Translations under genes and position numbers: made by a program | The notes under the pieces: model-generated | The model's database searches: none | Told to the model about the DNA's origin: nothing | Seen by the model: only the letters and a program-made list of their open reading frames with translations | Shown here: positions 7,534-12,425 of the stretch, piece after piece | Numbering within the stretch: the first letter of the stretch is position 1 | How the letters are laid out: each line of letters opens with the position of its first letter | NCBI GenBank assembly: GCA_045633005.1 | Contig: JAZQXT010000009.1 | Span: forward strand, 1-12,425 | Direction: 5' to 3' | From: CAG-390 sp045633005 | GTDB lineage: Bacteria; Bacillota; Clostridia; Oscillospirales; CAG-272 | Length of the DNA stretch: 12,425 bases

Positions 7534-7555
7534 GTTATACAATTTACCAATTTGT

Positions 7556-7584
7556 ATTATAACATATAAAGCGTTTTTTTGCAA
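7556..7584 (-). promoter_or_regulatory. Sigma-A-type promoter of the leftward operon
   Basis: On the minus strand there is TTGCAA (plus 7579-7584), a 17-bp spacer, and a consensus TATAAT (plus 7556-7561) preceded by TGT, an extended -10. The expected start near 7549 gives a leader of about 35 bases before the DUF4190-like gene. It is back to back with the promoter of the YitT gene. Confidence 0.8.
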
Positions 7585-7610
7585 TAGAAAATAAAAAACT
7601 CTCGTACCTA

Positions 7611-7639
7611 TTTCTTTTTTATAAGTTTTATGATATAAT
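7611..7639 (+). promoter_or_regulatory. Extended -10 promoter of the YitT gene
   Basis: TGATATAAT at 7631-7639 contains a consensus TATAAT (7634-7639) with an upstream TG. The best -35 at 17-bp spacing is TTTCTT (7611-7616), which is poor, so the extended -10 probably carries recognition. The expected start near 7646 leaves a leader of about 24 bases with CGGAGA at 7659-7664 as ribosome binding site. Confidence 0.7.
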
Positions 7640-7669
7640 TAAAATAACAATGAGCAAACGGAGAACGTA

Positions 7670-8548
7670 ATGGAAAAATTATCGAATTTTTTTAAGGTCA
7701 GAAATTTCATTTGGCTGCTTATCGCGGGCACTGTAAACGCCATCGGCGTAACGATATTCCTTGCCCCCGTAAATCTTTACGACAGCGGCATATCGGGAAC
7801 GTCAATACTGCTATCCCAGCTAACCCCCGAAACGTGGACGCTTTCTATGTTCCTATTGATACTTAACGTACCGCTCTTCCTTTTCGGACTGAAAAAGCAG
7901 GGCGCGTCGTTTACCGTATATTCCATATTCGCAATAGCCGTCTACTCCTTCGTTTCTTGGCTGATAACGTACGTCCTCCCCATCGACGTAAGCATTGCCT
8001 CGCCGCTCGCTGGTGAGGACCTCTTGCTTTGCGCGCTGTTCGGCGGAGTCATTTCGGGTGTCGGAAGCGGACTTACCATAAGAAACGGCGGCGCTATCGA
8101 CGGTATCGAGGTCATGGCGGTAATCTTCGCAAAGAAGCTGAACATCACCGTCGGAACGTTCGTTATGATATACAACGTCATATTGTACGTCGTTTGCGGA
8201 ATAGTAATAAACAGCTGGATACTGCCGCTTTACTCGATAGTCACCTACGCGGCGGGGCTTAAGACCGTCGACTTCGTCGTAGAGGGCTTTGACCGTTCAA
8301 AATCCGTAATGATAATCACCGACAAGGCGGCGGAGATAAACACCGCGCTTATGGACGAGTTCAAGTGCGGAACTACACTTATGTCGGGAACGGGCGGATA
8401 CTCAAACGCGCAAAAGACCGTCATTTACTTCGTGGTAAACAGATTTCAGATATACAAGATGAAAAACATCATCCGCGCCATCGACCCTTACGCATTCGTG
8501 ACCATCAGCGAGGTCGCGGACGTTTTCAAAAGCAAGGACGTAACGTAA
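7670..8548 (+). CDS. YitT-family membrane protein (DUF161-DUF2179)
   Basis: A 292-residue protein. About five to six membrane segments lie in residues ~12-195: FIWLLIAGTVNAIGVTIF, LSMFLLILNVPLFLFGL, VYSIFAIAVYSFVSWLI, LLLCALFGGVISGVGSGL, FVMIYNVILYVVCGIVI, and a region around LPLYSIVTYAAGL. The GSGLTIRNGGAIDGIEVMA loop (132-150) and NLYDSGISGTS (35-45) are typical YitT hallmarks. Residues ~212-287 form the cytoplasmic DUF2179 domain: SVMIITDKAAEI, GTTLMSGTGGYSN, VVNRFQIYKMKNII, and IDPYAFVTISEVADVF. Length matches the family (about 280-300). GGAG lies seven bases before ATG 7670. The gene is monocistronic and convergent with the ABC permease gene, with the MITE-like element between them. The molecular function of the family is not established. 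Confidence 0.95.
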   Translation: MEKLSNFFKVRNFIWLLIAGTVNAIGVTIFLAPVNLYDSGISGTSILLSQLTPETWTLSMFLLILNVPLFLFGLKKQGASFTVYSIFAIAVYSFVSWLITYVLPIDVSIASPLAGEDLLLCALFGGVISGVGSGLTIRNGGAIDGIEVMAVIFAKKLNITVGTFVMIYNVILYVVCGIVINSWILPLYSIVTYAAGLKTVDFVVEGFDRSKSVMIITDKAAEINTALMDEFKCGTTLMSGTGGYSNAQKTVIYFVVNRFQIYKMKNIIRAIDPYAFVTISEVADVFKSKDVT

Positions 8549-8576
8549 AAAAGCCTACATTCGCCTTTTTTTCGGA

Positions 8577-8603
8577 GGGGGCTGTCTCAGTTAGATGCAG
8601 AAG
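8577..8603 (+). repeat. Left terminal inverted repeat of the MITE-like element
   Basis: Begins GGGGGCTGTCTCA, continues GTTAG, and ends CAGAAG. Compared with the right end it has one substitution after the 13-bp core, a one-base length difference near the middle, and a mismatch at the last base. Confidence 0.85.
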
Positions 8604-8622
8604 TCGCGATTTTGTCGTCGTC

Positions 8623-8640
8623 GGCGTACGAGGGTACGCC
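8623..8640. other. Perfect 7-bp hairpin inside the MITE-like element
   Basis: GGCGTAC, loop GAGG, GTACGCC. There is no U-tract on either side, so it is not a terminator. It is probably part of the element's folded structure. Confidence 0.7.
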
Positions 8641-8679
8641 AGAGGGCAAAAGCGCGGCTAAAAAATACGTATAAAAATC

Positions 8680-8697
8680 GAAATCCGTGAGGATTTC
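8680..8697. other. Second perfect 7-bp hairpin inside the MITE-like element
   Basis: GAAATCC, loop GTGA (a stable GNRA-type tetraloop on the plus strand), GGATTTC. It sits five bases before the large terminator hairpin. Confidence 0.7.
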
Positions 8698-8702
8698 TAC
8701 CT

Positions 8703-8755
8703 AAAAGACCGCTTTCTTCATCCTTTTGGACGAAAAAAACGGTCTTTTTTCTTTA
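8703..8755 (+). terminator. Strong, probably bidirectional terminator within the MITE-like element
   Basis: AAAAGACCG at 8703-8711 pairs with CGGTCTTTT at 8740-8748. The stem continues inward for 12 more positions with three mismatches to a TTTT loop, giving a 21-position stem. A T-rich run follows on the plus strand (TTCTTT), and the minus strand ends in four T, so it can also act leftward more weakly. It is the best terminator for the YitT gene. Confidence 0.8.
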
Positions 8756-8772
8756 CTTATTTTTGTATTTTT

Positions 8773-8798
8773 GTTCTGCGCTAAATGAGACAGCCCCC
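8773..8798 (-). repeat. Right terminal inverted repeat of the MITE-like element
   Basis: Read on the minus strand it begins GGGGGCTGTCTCA, continues TTTAG, and ends CAGAAC. Its outer edge is 4 bp from the stop codon of the ABC permease gene (8803-8805). Confidence 0.85.
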
Positions 8799-8802
8799 AT
8801 TT

Positions 8803-10041
8803 TTATTTTCTAAAAGCCGCCTTTAAGATTACGGATATCTTCGGAGGCGTGCCGTAGAGCAGAACGCCCATACGGTATATTTTTGCCGCAAGCACGCCGA
8901 TGCCGACGGTCGATGCCATGAGAATGACAATGGATGCGGCTATCTCGTACCATGCGACCGTGCTCATGGCTATTCTCGTAAACATCGCCATAGGCGAGGT
9001 GAACGGGATATACGAGCAGACCGTCATCAAGGTGTTGTCAACATTACCCGATGACATTGACGTCATAACGACCATAAATCCCGCTATAAAAATCAACGTA
9101 ACGGGCATAACGGAGGTGTTGATATCCTCAAGCTTTGAGGCGGTAGAGCCTACCGCGCCGAACATAAATGCGTAAATAAGGAAGCCGAGAACGAAGAATA
9201 TCAGCATATACGCAAGCAGTTCCGCGGGGATATTGAAAATGGAATTTATTATCATAACGTCGCCCCAATAGCTCTTATTGAGGGTATAAAACAGCACCGC
9301 CGAGCCGAATACGGCAACGAGCTGCATAAATCCCGCAAAGCACGAGGAAAGCACCTTTCCGAACATCATAGAGGTGGGCTTTGCGCTTGTGATAAGCACC
9401 TCCATAGCGCGCGAGCTTTTCTCCGTCGCGACGTTGGTGGCAACCATCTGTCCGTAAAGCAGTATCACCATATAAAGCGCAAATATCATAATGTAGGTAT
9501 AAAAGAAATTCTCCGTCTGGTCCTTACCAAGACTTTCCACCTCGGACGTTATCGAGATGTTCATCACGCCCGCGGCTTGCTCGGGAGTCATTCCGCCGCC
9601 TATCATAGCGTTCATCTGATATATCTGCTGTAGCGCCGTGGTCGCAACGGCGGTTTTCGCGTCGGTAAGCGAAAGATTGTTCACGTAATACTTAAACGCC
9701 GTGGGACTGCTCATAACGAAAGCGCACTCCGCTTTTTCGGACGTGATATTTTCCTTGATAACGGCATCGTCCTCGTTCGTCACCTGCACGTCGTAGTCGG
9801 CAAAGGACGAGGCAAATATCTCCTTAACTACGTCAGCGTTTTCGGGCACGTCGGGCTTTACGAGGATCACGGGAAGATCGACTTTCACCTCGCCCTGCTC
9901 CTTACCCAAAGCGGTCATAACGCGCGGGAAAAACATAACGAGTCCAATAAGTATAACGAGAAAAAGCGTTATACCGACGAAAATTTTATTTTTCAGATAA
10001 TACTTAAGCTCAAATTTAAATATCTTTCCAAACTGCTTCAT
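8803..10041 (-). CDS. ABC-2 type export permease (NatB/YhaP-like)
   Basis: A 412-residue membrane subunit of an ABC exporter. One segment at ~20-38 is followed by a large extracytoplasmic domain (~50-178) and six further segments (near 181-200, 231-252, 275-299, 309-327, 340-358, 365-388). The hallmark between segments 2 and 3 is ATEKSSRAMEVLITSAKPTSMMFGK (204-229), typical of the NatB/YhaP group, whose characterised member extrudes sodium. The start ATG 10041-10039 is preceded by GGGGG within the end of the ATPase gene. The two genes are 3 bp apart and certainly co-transcribed. The C terminus (LKAAFRK) is intact although the MITE-like element begins 4 bp beyond the stop. The transported substrate cannot be read from the sequence. 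Confidence 0.93.
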   Translation of the reverse strand: MKQFGKIFKFELKYYLKNKIFVGITLFLVILIGLVMFFPRVMTALGKEQGEVKVDLPVILVKPDVPENADVVKEIFASSFADYDVQVTNEDDAVIKENITSEKAECAFVMSSPTAFKYYVNNLSLTDAKTAVATTALQQIYQMNAMIGGGMTPEQAAGVMNISITSEVESLGKDQTENFFYTYIMIFALYMVILLYGQMVATNVATEKSSRAMEVLITSAKPTSMMFGKVLSSCFAGFMQLVAVFGSAVLFYTLNKSYWGDVMIINSIFNIPAELLAYMLIFFVLGFLIYAFMFGAVGSTASKLEDINTSVMPVTLIFIAGFMVVMTSMSSGNVDNTLMTVCSYIPFTSPMAMFTRIAMSTVAWYEIAASIVILMASTVGIGVLAAKIYRMGVLLYGTPPKISVILKAAFRK

Positions 10042-10044
10042 CGT

Positions 10045-10944
10045 TTATTCCCCCTGCGGTGCATCGTCCGCGAACTCCACGAAAATATCGTTAAGCGACG
10101 GCTCAAGCACGCGAATCTCGTCAAAATCGAATTTTTCGGCAAGTCTCGCCATCATTTTCTGTTTTTCGTCTGCCGAGCCAAGCTTTATTATTATATCGCC
10201 CTTGTCCGTAAGACTGCACGCATCTCCAAGCTCTGCCATTATCGGCTCGGGCTTTTCGGTGCGCACGACGAGACGGTCGCGCGGATAATTGCGCTTGATA
10301 TCGCGCAGATCGCCGCAAATGGCGACCTTGCCCGCGTTAAGAATTGCTATGCTGTCGCAAAATTCCTCGATATAGCTCATCTGGTGGCTCGAAAACAGCA
10401 CTATCTTCCCCTTTGCTATCTGCTCCTTGACAACGTCCTTGAGAAGCATTGCGTTTACGGGGTCAAGTCCCGAAAAAGGCTCGTCAAGAATGACGATGTC
10501 GGGGTCGTGCGCAATTGCCGTGATAAGCTGTATCTTCTGCTGATTTCCCTTTGAAAGAGTGTCAAGGCGGTTATTGCGGTATTCCGTCATACAGAGGCGG
10601 TCAAGCCAATAGTCGATAGACTTCACCGCATCCTTTTTGCTCATCCCCTTAAGCTCGGCAAAATACGTAAGCTGGTCTATAATAAGCTTTTTGGGGTACA
10701 GACCGCGCTCCTCGGGCAGATATCCGATGCCTATTTTGTCGTAGTCGATGGGCTTGCCGTCGATAAGCACCTCTCCGCCGTTTGCGGGAAATACGTTCAT
10801 CAGTATGCGTATGGTAGTGGTCTTTCCCGCGCCGTTTCTTCCAAGCAGACCGAACGCTTTACCGCCCTCCGCATTGAAAGAAATGCCGTTAAGCACTTTA
10901 TTTTCGCCAAAGCACTTTTCTATATTTTTAAGCTCCAGAATCAT
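10045..10944 (-). CDS. ABC exporter ATP-binding protein (NatA/YhaQ-like)
   Basis: A 299-residue cytoplasmic ATPase that powers the permease encoded 3 bp downstream. Walker A is GRNGAGKT (35-42). The Q-loop region reads GYLPEERGLYPK (74-85), the variant usual in the NatA/YhaQ group. The signature is LSKGNQQK (130-137), Walker B is VILDEP (151-156), a SGLDP D-loop follows, and the switch His is His187 (SSHQM). Residues ~205-295 form the C-terminal regulatory extension of this group (DUF4162-like), ending EPSLNDIFVEF. I chose ATG 10944-10942 because GAGAGG lies five bases upstream. The frame could extend 16 codons to 10992, but that start overlaps the promoter -10. Confidence 0.95.
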   Translation of the reverse strand: MILELKNIEKCFGENKVLNGISFNAEGGKAFGLLGRNGAGKTTTIRILMNVFPANGGEVLIDGKPIDYDKIGIGYLPEERGLYPKKLIIDQLTYFAELKGMSKKDAVKSIDYWLDRLCMTEYRNNRLDTLSKGNQQKIQLITAIAHDPDIVILDEPFSGLDPVNAMLLKDVVKEQIAKGKIVLFSSHQMSYIEEFCDSIAILNAGKVAICGDLRDIKRNYPRDRLVVRTEKPEPIMAELGDACSLTDKGDIIIKLGSADEKQKMMARLAEKFDFDEIRVLEPSLNDIFVEFADDAPQGE

Positions 10945-10949
10945 TTTTT

Positions 10950-10955
10950 CCTCTC
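10950..10955 (-). promoter_or_regulatory. Ribosome binding site of the ABC ATPase gene
   Basis: GAGAGG on the minus strand, five bases before ATG 10944. It settles the start codon against the in-frame upstream alternative at 10992. Confidence 0.8.
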
Positions 10956-10980
10956 TTTTCGGTTTTATTACTGTTAAGAC

Positions 10981-11009
10981 ATTATAGCACATCCGTGCTG
11001 AAAAGTAAA
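10981..11009 (-). promoter_or_regulatory. Promoter of the ABC exporter operon
   Basis: On the minus strand there is TTTACT (plus 11004-11009), a 17-bp spacer, and a consensus TATAAT (plus 10981-10986) preceded by TGC, an extended -10. Transcription would start near 10974, giving a leader of about 30 bases. The spacer contains a 14-bp palindrome directly against the -10. Confidence 0.78.
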
Positions 11010-11035
11010 TAGAAACGAAAAATTATCACATCCGT
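10986..11035 (-). promoter_or_regulatory. Candidate operator: spacer palindrome plus upstream half repeat
   Basis: AGCACGGATGTGCT (10986-10999) has perfect 5-bp arms around four bases and abuts the -10 element. The core ACGGATGTG recurs in the same orientation at 11027-11035, 39 bp upstream. A repressor or MerR-like activator binding in the spacer would fit this arrangement. No regulator gene is present in the window to support it. Confidence 0.4.
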
Positions 11036-11046
11036 TGCTTGAATCG

Positions 11047-11080
11047 AAAAAGGTGAGCCGAAAAAACGGCTCACCTTTTT
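11047..11080 (-). terminator. Terminator of the MATE gene
   Basis: AAAAAGGTGAGCCG (11047-11060), a six-base loop, CGGCTCACCTTTTT (11067-11080): a perfect 14-bp stem, followed on the minus strand by T-rich sequence formed by its own last arm. The stem begins within the MATE stop codon. It separates the MATE gene from the ABC operon promoter 38 bp downstream. Confidence 0.9.
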
Positions 11081-12416
11081 ATAAATAATGATATTTATTT
11101 CTTTTAGCCACGACGAAGGCGGCGCTAAGCGTCATCGCCATAAGCTCCGCGACGATGATGGAATACCAAATTCCGTCAATACCGAAGACGAGGGGCAAAA
11201 GCAATACCGCGGCGACCTGAAACACAAGCGTGCGCAAAAATGAAATAAGCGCCGAGGTAAGACCGTCGTTGAGCGCGGTGAAAAAGCTTGAGCCAAAAAT
11301 AGCGTAGCCCATAAACAAAAACGAAAGCGCAAAAATGCGAAGTCCCGAAACGGTCATATCCGAAAGCGCCGCATCGTAGCCTACGAACAGACGCGCAAGC
11401 GGCACGGCAAGCACCTCGCCCGCGACTACCATACTCACGCCAAAGCCGCCGATAAGGACGGTGCTGCGCCTTAATAAGCCGCGAAGCTCCGCGTGATTTT
11501 TAGCGCCGTCGTGATATCCGATAACGGGTGCAACGCCGATGGAGTATCCGATAAACATAGCGGCGAATATCATACTTACGTACATCATAACGCCGTAGGC
11601 GGCAACGCCGTTCTCCTTCGCGTATTCCAAAAGCTGAATATTATAAAGCATACCCACGACGCTCATCGACACGTTGGTCATAAACTCCGACGAGCCGTTC
11701 GTTACTGCCTTAAAAATCGCCCTTACGTCAAGCCTTGCCTTGCCGATGCGCAAAATACTGTTGTTTTTTCTGCCGAAATAAACGATGGGAATAACACCGC
11801 CGACCACCTGACTCATCGCGGTGGCGACCGCCGCGCCGACAAGCTTGTACGGTTGCGGGAGCAGCAGAACGAGCAGCGCGTCAAGCGCGACGTTCATAAC
11901 GCCCGACGATATCGTGGTAACGAGTCCGAGCTGGGGCTTTTCCGCCGTTGAGAAAAACGGCTGGAACATAAACTGCAAGGCGTTGAACGGCAGTATAGCC
12001 AAAATTATGCGTGAGTATAGCACCGCATCCTCAAGCAGCTCCCCCTCCGCGCCGAGCAATACGGCAACGGGGCGGACAAAAACTATTCCCAACACGCCAA
12101 ACGCAACGCCCAAGGCAAAGGACACGTAAACGAACAGCGAAAAATACTCGTTCGCCTTGCCCTTATCCCCCTCCCCCATCGTCTTTGCAACGACGGCTGA
12201 GCCGCCCGTTCCGAAGATGAAGCCTATCGTGGAAAAGATCATAATGTACGGCATTATAAGATTTATCGCCGCAAACGGCGTTTTCCCCGCAAAATTCGAA
12301 ACGAACAAGCCGTCCACAACGCCGTAGATGGATGAAACCATCATCATTCCCATGGTGGGCAGGGTGAATTTTATTAATTTTCTATATGTAAAATGGTCTG
12401 AAAGCTGAATTCTCAT
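11079..12416 (-). CDS. MATE family multidrug/cation efflux transporter
   Basis: A 445-residue inner-membrane antiporter, the usual length for the family (about 440-460) with twelve predicted helices in two related halves. First-half landmarks are YGVVDGLFVSNFAGKTPFAA (31-50) and GTGGSAVVAKTMGEGDKGKAN (69-89). The second half has an equivalent SEFMTNVSMSVVGMLYN start, the YGVMMYVSMIFAAMFIGYSIGVAPVIGY segment, and a basic loop (LLRRS) before the next helices. It most resembles the MepA-like MATE group of Firmicutes; substrates may be cationic drugs but are not identifiable. The ATG is at 12416-12414; only nine bases upstream are in the window and hold no ribosome binding site, so the promoter and site lie beyond the edge or the start is further in. 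The gene ends in its own terminator. Confidence 0.94.
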   Translation of the reverse strand: MRIQLSDHFTYRKLIKFTLPTMGMMMVSSIYGVVDGLFVSNFAGKTPFAAINLIMPYIMIFSTIGFIFGTGGSAVVAKTMGEGDKGKANEYFSLFVYVSFALGVAFGVLGIVFVRPVAVLLGAEGELLEDAVLYSRIILAILPFNALQFMFQPFFSTAEKPQLGLVTTISSGVMNVALDALLVLLLPQPYKLVGAAVATAMSQVVGGVIPIVYFGRKNNSILRIGKARLDVRAIFKAVTNGSSEFMTNVSMSVVGMLYNIQLLEYAKENGVAAYGVMMYVSMIFAAMFIGYSIGVAPVIGYHDGAKNHAELRGLLRRSTVLIGGFGVSMVVAGEVLAVPLARLFVGYDAALSDMTVSGLRIFALSFLFMGYAIFGSSFFTALNDGLTSALISFLRTLVFQVAAVLLLPLVFGIDGIWYSIIVAELMAMTLSAAFVVAKRNKYHYL

Positions 12417-12425
12417 TATAAATAA

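Larger units (their letters stand above)
8577..8798. mobile_element. MITE-like 222-bp element with terminal inverted repeats
   Basis: The ends match as inverted repeats: 13 bp perfect (GGGGGCTGTCTCA at 8577-8589; its complement at 8786-8798), extending to 26-27 bp with about 23 matches. The interior holds three hairpins (8623-8640, 8680-8697, 8703-8748) and no credible reading frame. Size, ends and lack of a gene fit a non-autonomous miniature element mobilised in trans. The -CTGTCTCA- ends resemble those of some IS elements of Firmicutes, from memory and unverified. No clear target-site duplication is visible. The element fills most of the 254-bp space between the YitT and ABC permease stop codons. 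Confidence 0.7.

Noticed and set aside
7515..7550. TTG start at 7550 for the DUF4190-like gene
   Set aside because: It would start at the predicted transcription start and read through the AAAGGAG site that serves ATG 7514.
8547..8572. AT-rich hairpin just after the YitT stop (A-run and T-run with a C/G pair)
   Set aside because: Only seven mostly A-T pairs around a poorly pairing loop; much weaker than the hairpin at 8703-8748. It may be a remnant of an earlier terminator.
8365..8661. Plus-strand frame overlapping the YitT 3' end and running into the MITE-like element
   Set aside because: It is out of frame with a well-supported gene and its end is formed by the inverted repeat; a highly basic product with no start signal.
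8566..8810. Target-site duplication around the MITE-like element
   Set aside because: The flanks (TTTTTTTCGGA on the left, ATTTTTATTTTC on the right) are both T-rich but have no convincing equal-length repeat touching the two ends.
10945..10992. Upstream in-frame start at 10992 for the ABC ATPase gene
   Set aside because: It lies upstream of the -10 element and the ribosome binding site, and the added residues match nothing in the family.

Overview
The window looks like chromosomal DNA from an uncultured anaerobic Clostridia-type Firmicute of the gut or rumen. The evidence is purine-rich AGGAGG-type ribosome binding sites, TTGnnn/TATAAT promoters with extended -10 elements, short same-strand operons, lipoprotein signal peptides, Pro-Glu-Thr-Lys linkers, InlB-like and GLUG repeats in a surface protein, and YitT, MATE and NatA/NatB-type transport genes. 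No rRNA, tRNA, CRISPR array, phage gene or intact transposase is visible. The taxonomic call is inference; no marker gene is present.

Layout. (i) 1-7514, minus strand: five closely spaced genes run leftward from one well-formed promoter at 7556-7584. In order of transcription they are a small two-segment membrane protein (DUF4190-like), a short-type malic enzyme, a 1047-residue lipoprotein with InlB-like repeats, GLUG repeats and a duplicated C-terminal domain, an alpha/beta hydrolase fused to a polytopic membrane domain, and a CE2/SGNH-like esterase lipoprotein that runs off the left edge. Gaps are 4-53 bp. A hairpin at 2788-2816 may reduce read-through into the last two genes. (ii) 7515-7669: divergent promoter region. 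(iii) 7670-8548, plus strand: a YitT-family membrane protein. (iv) 8577-8798: a 222-bp element with imperfect 26-27 bp terminal inverted repeats and three internal hairpins, one of them a strong terminator. It looks like a MITE wedged between two convergent genes, and its right end is 4 bp from the ABC permease stop codon. (v) 8803-10944, minus strand: a two-gene NatA/NatB-type ABC exporter with its own promoter, which carries a palindrome in its -35/-10 spacer. (vi) 11079-12416, minus strand: a MATE efflux transporter ending in a strong terminator that insulates it from the ABC operon.

How the genes may work together: the three last genes of the left operon all encode secreted or membrane-facing proteins (surface lipoprotein, extracytoplasmic membrane-anchored hydrolase, lipoprotein esterase), which suggests handling of an acylated extracellular substrate such as acetylated polysaccharide. 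The malic enzyme, a cytoplasmic housekeeping activity, is an odd partner. The right half is efflux and export. Nothing in the window proves a substrate for any of these genes. The most unusual items are the MITE-like element, the duplicated C-terminal domain with its 18-bp minisatellite linker, and the hydrolase-membrane fusion.
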